DNA of 64,000 nucleotides, taken from the NCBI GenBank assembly GCA_014240375.1, contig JAAZXB010000008.1:10430-74429 (forward strand). Reading direction: 5' to 3'. Origin of the DNA: Planctomycetota bacterium (GTDB lineage: Bacteria; Planctomycetota; UBA8108; UBA1146). The translations under genes and the position numbers were made by a program. Below are positions 62,152-64,000 of this stretch, piece by piece (the stretch's first letter is position 1; the number at the start of each line of letters is the position of its first letter). The notes beneath the pieces are model-generated. The model had not been told where the DNA came from, did not search any database, and saw only the letters and a program-made list of their open reading frames with translations.

Positions 62152-62697
62152 TCAGCGAATCTGCCGGAAAGGGTCTTCCTGATCCAGTTCTGTGCGTAAC
62201 TTGTCGACCTTCGAGATCCACTGCAGCGTCGCATCGCGGATCGCCTCTGGAATCTTCTTCTGCTTTGCTGCCGCATCGATGATGGCTGACAACTCATTTT
62301 CAGCGGGGCTGAGAACTCCCTTGGCGACCTCTTGCCAGAAGTTCTTCTCGTGCGAGTCTTCCGTCAGTCTTGATCTCCGTATGTAGTCTTGGGCCCGGTC
62401 ATCGACCCAGAACTGCACCTTGGCCAGGATGAGTTGCGCTTCTTCGGTGGTCATGGGAGGTCGATAGAGTTTGACCTGTCTCCACTTCTCTGCCTGTTCA
62501 GGATTGTCACCAGGTGCACCACCAAACGGCATTCCGATCAGGCTGAGTAGCACCAATGTCACCACCGGAATACCGATCATCGCAGTGATTCCCAGGGTCA
62601 CATCGCCAAAATCAATCCCATCTGAATCGGGATCGACAGGCGCCTTGGGAGTCGCTCGTGGAGGGGAAGAGGATCGTTTGGCTAACCGTTTACTCAT
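62152..62697 (-). CDS. Small single-pass membrane protein A, unknown
   Basis: 181 residues: basic N-terminus, Pro-rich linker, TM helix at about 41-60 (ITAMIGIPVVTLVLLSLIGM), then a soluble helical domain (TTEEAQLILAKVQFWVDDRAQDYI ... KVDKLRTELDQEDPF). No family recognised. The start overlaps the stop of the next gene upstream (62690-63235), which has the same length and layout, so the pair is probably one functional unit. Confidence 0.75.
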   Translation of the reverse strand: MSKRLAKRSSSPPRATPKAPVDPDSDGIDFGDVTLGITAMIGIPVVTLVLLSLIGMPFGGAPGDNPEQAEKWRQVKLYRPPMTTEEAQLILAKVQFWVDDRAQDYIRRSRLTEDSHEKNFWQEVAKGVLSPAENELSAIIDAAAKQKKIPEAIRDATLQWISKVDKLRTELDQEDPFRQIR

Positions 62698-63235
62698 CAA
62701 AATCCCAGTCGACACCGAGTGGAGCCACATGGATCAGATCATTGGTCAAAGTCTGTAGTTCGCCAAAATCGCTGTTGTACCCGGAGAACTCCAGGGGAAG
62801 AGTCCCATCCGGCTTCCGCACCTCTTGCAGCATCGCTCTGAGTTGATCGAAGGTGGCTCCGGTGTAATCGTTTGCTGCCAGCCATTTTCTAGAAAATCGC
62901 TGGGTGTCCTCATCGCTTCGCAGTCGCACCACTTCCCGCACCATCGCCTTGCACTTGAGGATCCTGCGCTTGATCGCATTGTATTCTCCGTCGGTGTTGG
63001 TCTCGATCACCACTGTCTTCGGTTCCGTCGGACGATTGACCAACGAGTACACGAAAAACACAGCGCTTCCGACCAGCAAGACCAGGGTCACGATCACGAC
63101 GATCGGGTTGGCCCCCTTCTTTCGAGGGGGTCTGTACTGGACCCTGGAATCCGCTCCTTGCGGATCGTCTCCAGAGGGTCGGGGTCCACGATTTCCTGAA
63201 CCCGCTCGAGGCGGACGTCTACGGGCGCTGACCAT
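62690..63235 (-). CDS. Small single-pass membrane protein B, unknown
   Basis: 181 residues: Arg/Pro-rich cytoplasmic N-terminus (ARRRPPRAGSGNRGPRPSG), TM helix at about 45-65 (NPIVVIVTLVLLVGSAVFFVYSL), and a periplasmic helical domain with ILKCKAMVREVVRLRSDEDT. ATG 63235 is preferred because GGAGGAG lies 6 nt upstream; ATG 63241 overlaps that SD. It overlaps the gene downstream (62152-62697). Confidence 0.78.
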   Translation of the reverse strand: MVSARRRPPRAGSGNRGPRPSGDDPQGADSRVQYRPPRKKGANPIVVIVTLVLLVGSAVFFVYSLVNRPTEPKTVVIETNTDGEYNAIKRRILKCKAMVREVVRLRSDEDTQRFSRKWLAANDYTGATFDQLRAMLQEVRKPDGTLPLEFSGYNSDFGELQTLTNDLIHVAPLGVDWDFDE

Positions 63236-63328
63236 CTTCATCTCCTCCCGGAAGTCGATGCATCTCTCCACATGGGTCCCCGTTTGCATCGCTCCGAACC
63301 TGGATGGTAGCCAGCACCTTCCACAGCG

Positions 63329-64000
63329 TCAACGCACACCCGGTGGAGAAGAAGCGCACAGAACCCAGCTCCCGGCACTCGATTCCATCCGAGGTGAGGC
63401 AGAATCTGCCTCTTCTACCCCCCTGGGAAGAACCAGACGAACATCTCCCTCCGCCAGGATCGATTCACTTCCTTCGAACTGAACCTGCCCCTCGAGCACC
63501 ACCAGGATCGAGCAGCGCTGAGGGTCTGCAGGCCAGTGGCCAGCAAACTGCCCCCTCAACTCATCGAGCCAAAACGGTCCCTCTGGAACGGGGCGCCACC
63601 AACCGGTGGCGTCCCCATCTCTTCCGATCGGAACCTCTGGCGAACCAGTGGGCGCAGTGGTCCTTCGCACCTGATCAAGGTGTAACGGGCGAGGCTTCCC
63701 ATCGAGCCCGACCCGACCTCCGTCATCCACCCTCCATGTCACATCGGAGGATTGCTGGATCTCTGCCAGCAGGACGCCGGCGCCGATCGAGTGAATCGTA
63801 CCGGCAGGCAAGTGGATGATATCTCCACGCTTCACCGAAACCTCATTCAATGCACTGGCGATCTCCTCACCAGCCCTGACCCGAGCGACCAGCCTCTCGA
63901 CATCCCACCCCTCGCGCAATCCGACCTGCAAGCGTGCGCCCGGGAGTGCATCGAGGATGATCCACGCTTCACTCTTTCCTCGCGGTCCGAGTCCCAGGGA
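63329..64000 (-). CDS. manA: Mannose-6-phosphate isomerase, class I, C-terminal part
   Basis: Partial: the 5' end lies beyond the right edge. The visible part reads GPRGKSEAWIILDALPGARLQVG then VKRGDIIHLPAGTIHSIGAGVLLAEIQQSSDVTWRVDD, the diagnostic cupin and metal-binding region of type I phosphomannose isomerase, and ends in a second cupin barrel. It interconverts mannose-6-phosphate and fructose-6-phosphate for glycan precursor synthesis. Stop at 63329. Confidence 0.93.
   Translation of the reverse strand, partial: SLGLGPRGKSEAWIILDALPGARLQVGLREGWDVERLVARVRAGEEIASALNEVSVKRGDIIHLPAGTIHSIGAGVLLAEIQQSSDVTWRVDDGGRVGLDGKPRPLHLDQVRRTTAPTGSPEVPIGRDGDATGWWRPVPEGPFWLDELRGQFAGHWPADPQRCSILVVLEGQVQFEGSESILAEGDVRLVLPRGVEEADSASPRMESSAGSWVLCASSPPGVR

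Overview
The window is a compact chromosomal segment of a member of the Planctomycetota, most likely an uncultured one. The strongest markers are the paired DUF1501 and DUF1549/DUF1553 genes, the latter with an N-terminal planctomycete-type cytochrome c domain. Supporting signs are a fused E1 alpha/beta 2-oxoacid dehydrogenase, a very large Ser/Thr kinase-ATPase-TPR-GAF protein, and frequent TTG/GTG starts with good Shine-Dalgarno (SD) sites. I see no mobile element, prophage, CRISPR array, rRNA or convincing tRNA. Genes are dense and many stops and starts overlap (ATGA, TGATG, TTGA).

Layout. 1-905: a 13-bp tandem repeat at the edge, a terminator and a small secreted cysteine-containing protein. 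906-4862: a degenerate-kinase/TPR membrane protein and FtsH. 4920-14933: a 2-oxoacid dehydrogenase and lipoate locus (fused E1 alpha/beta divergent from lpd, E1 beta, E2, lipB, lipA), followed by a Sua5/TsaC-phosphatase fusion and rpiB. 15090-20666: protein folding and RNA decay (PpiD-like, PepSY-FKBP, RNase HI, RNase R). 20771-25528: type IV pilus or type II secretion motor genes (one PilC, two PilB/GspE ATPases). 26216-32684: two putative outer-membrane proteins flanking the DUF1501/DUF1549 pair. 33017-41371: a DprE1-like flavoprotein, an MqnD-like protein, a ferredoxin, a large radical SAM protein, a MerR regulator, yidD, rnpA and leucine dehydrogenase. 41780-50391: a LolCD-type pair converging on a six-gene operon that encodes a ferric-type importer and a MacB/FtsX-type exporter. 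50548-57704: a lipoprotein, RluD, a cNMP-binding protein, RsmD, an M42 peptidase, a rhomboid protease, a selenoprotein and a BtuF-like protein. 57736-64000: a giant kinase, two small membrane proteins and the 3' part of manA.

The most notable item is at 56462-56809. An ArsC/Spx-like thioredoxin-fold gene has an in-frame UGA where Spx has the first Cys of its CxxC motif (giving U-N-S-C-R-K-A). A 6-bp hairpin starts 16 nt after the UGA, the expected place for a bacterial SECIS element. A plain open-reading-frame call truncates this gene to its C-terminal 78 codons. If correct, the organism makes selenocysteine, although the sel genes are not in this window.

Other points worth following are a perfect 16-bp hairpin plus U-run just upstream of the RNase R start, an E1 beta gene without an E1 alpha partner beside a self-sufficient E1 fusion, a TsaC-phosphatase fusion that keeps the Bacillus ywl gene order, and an importer and an exporter coupled in one operon.
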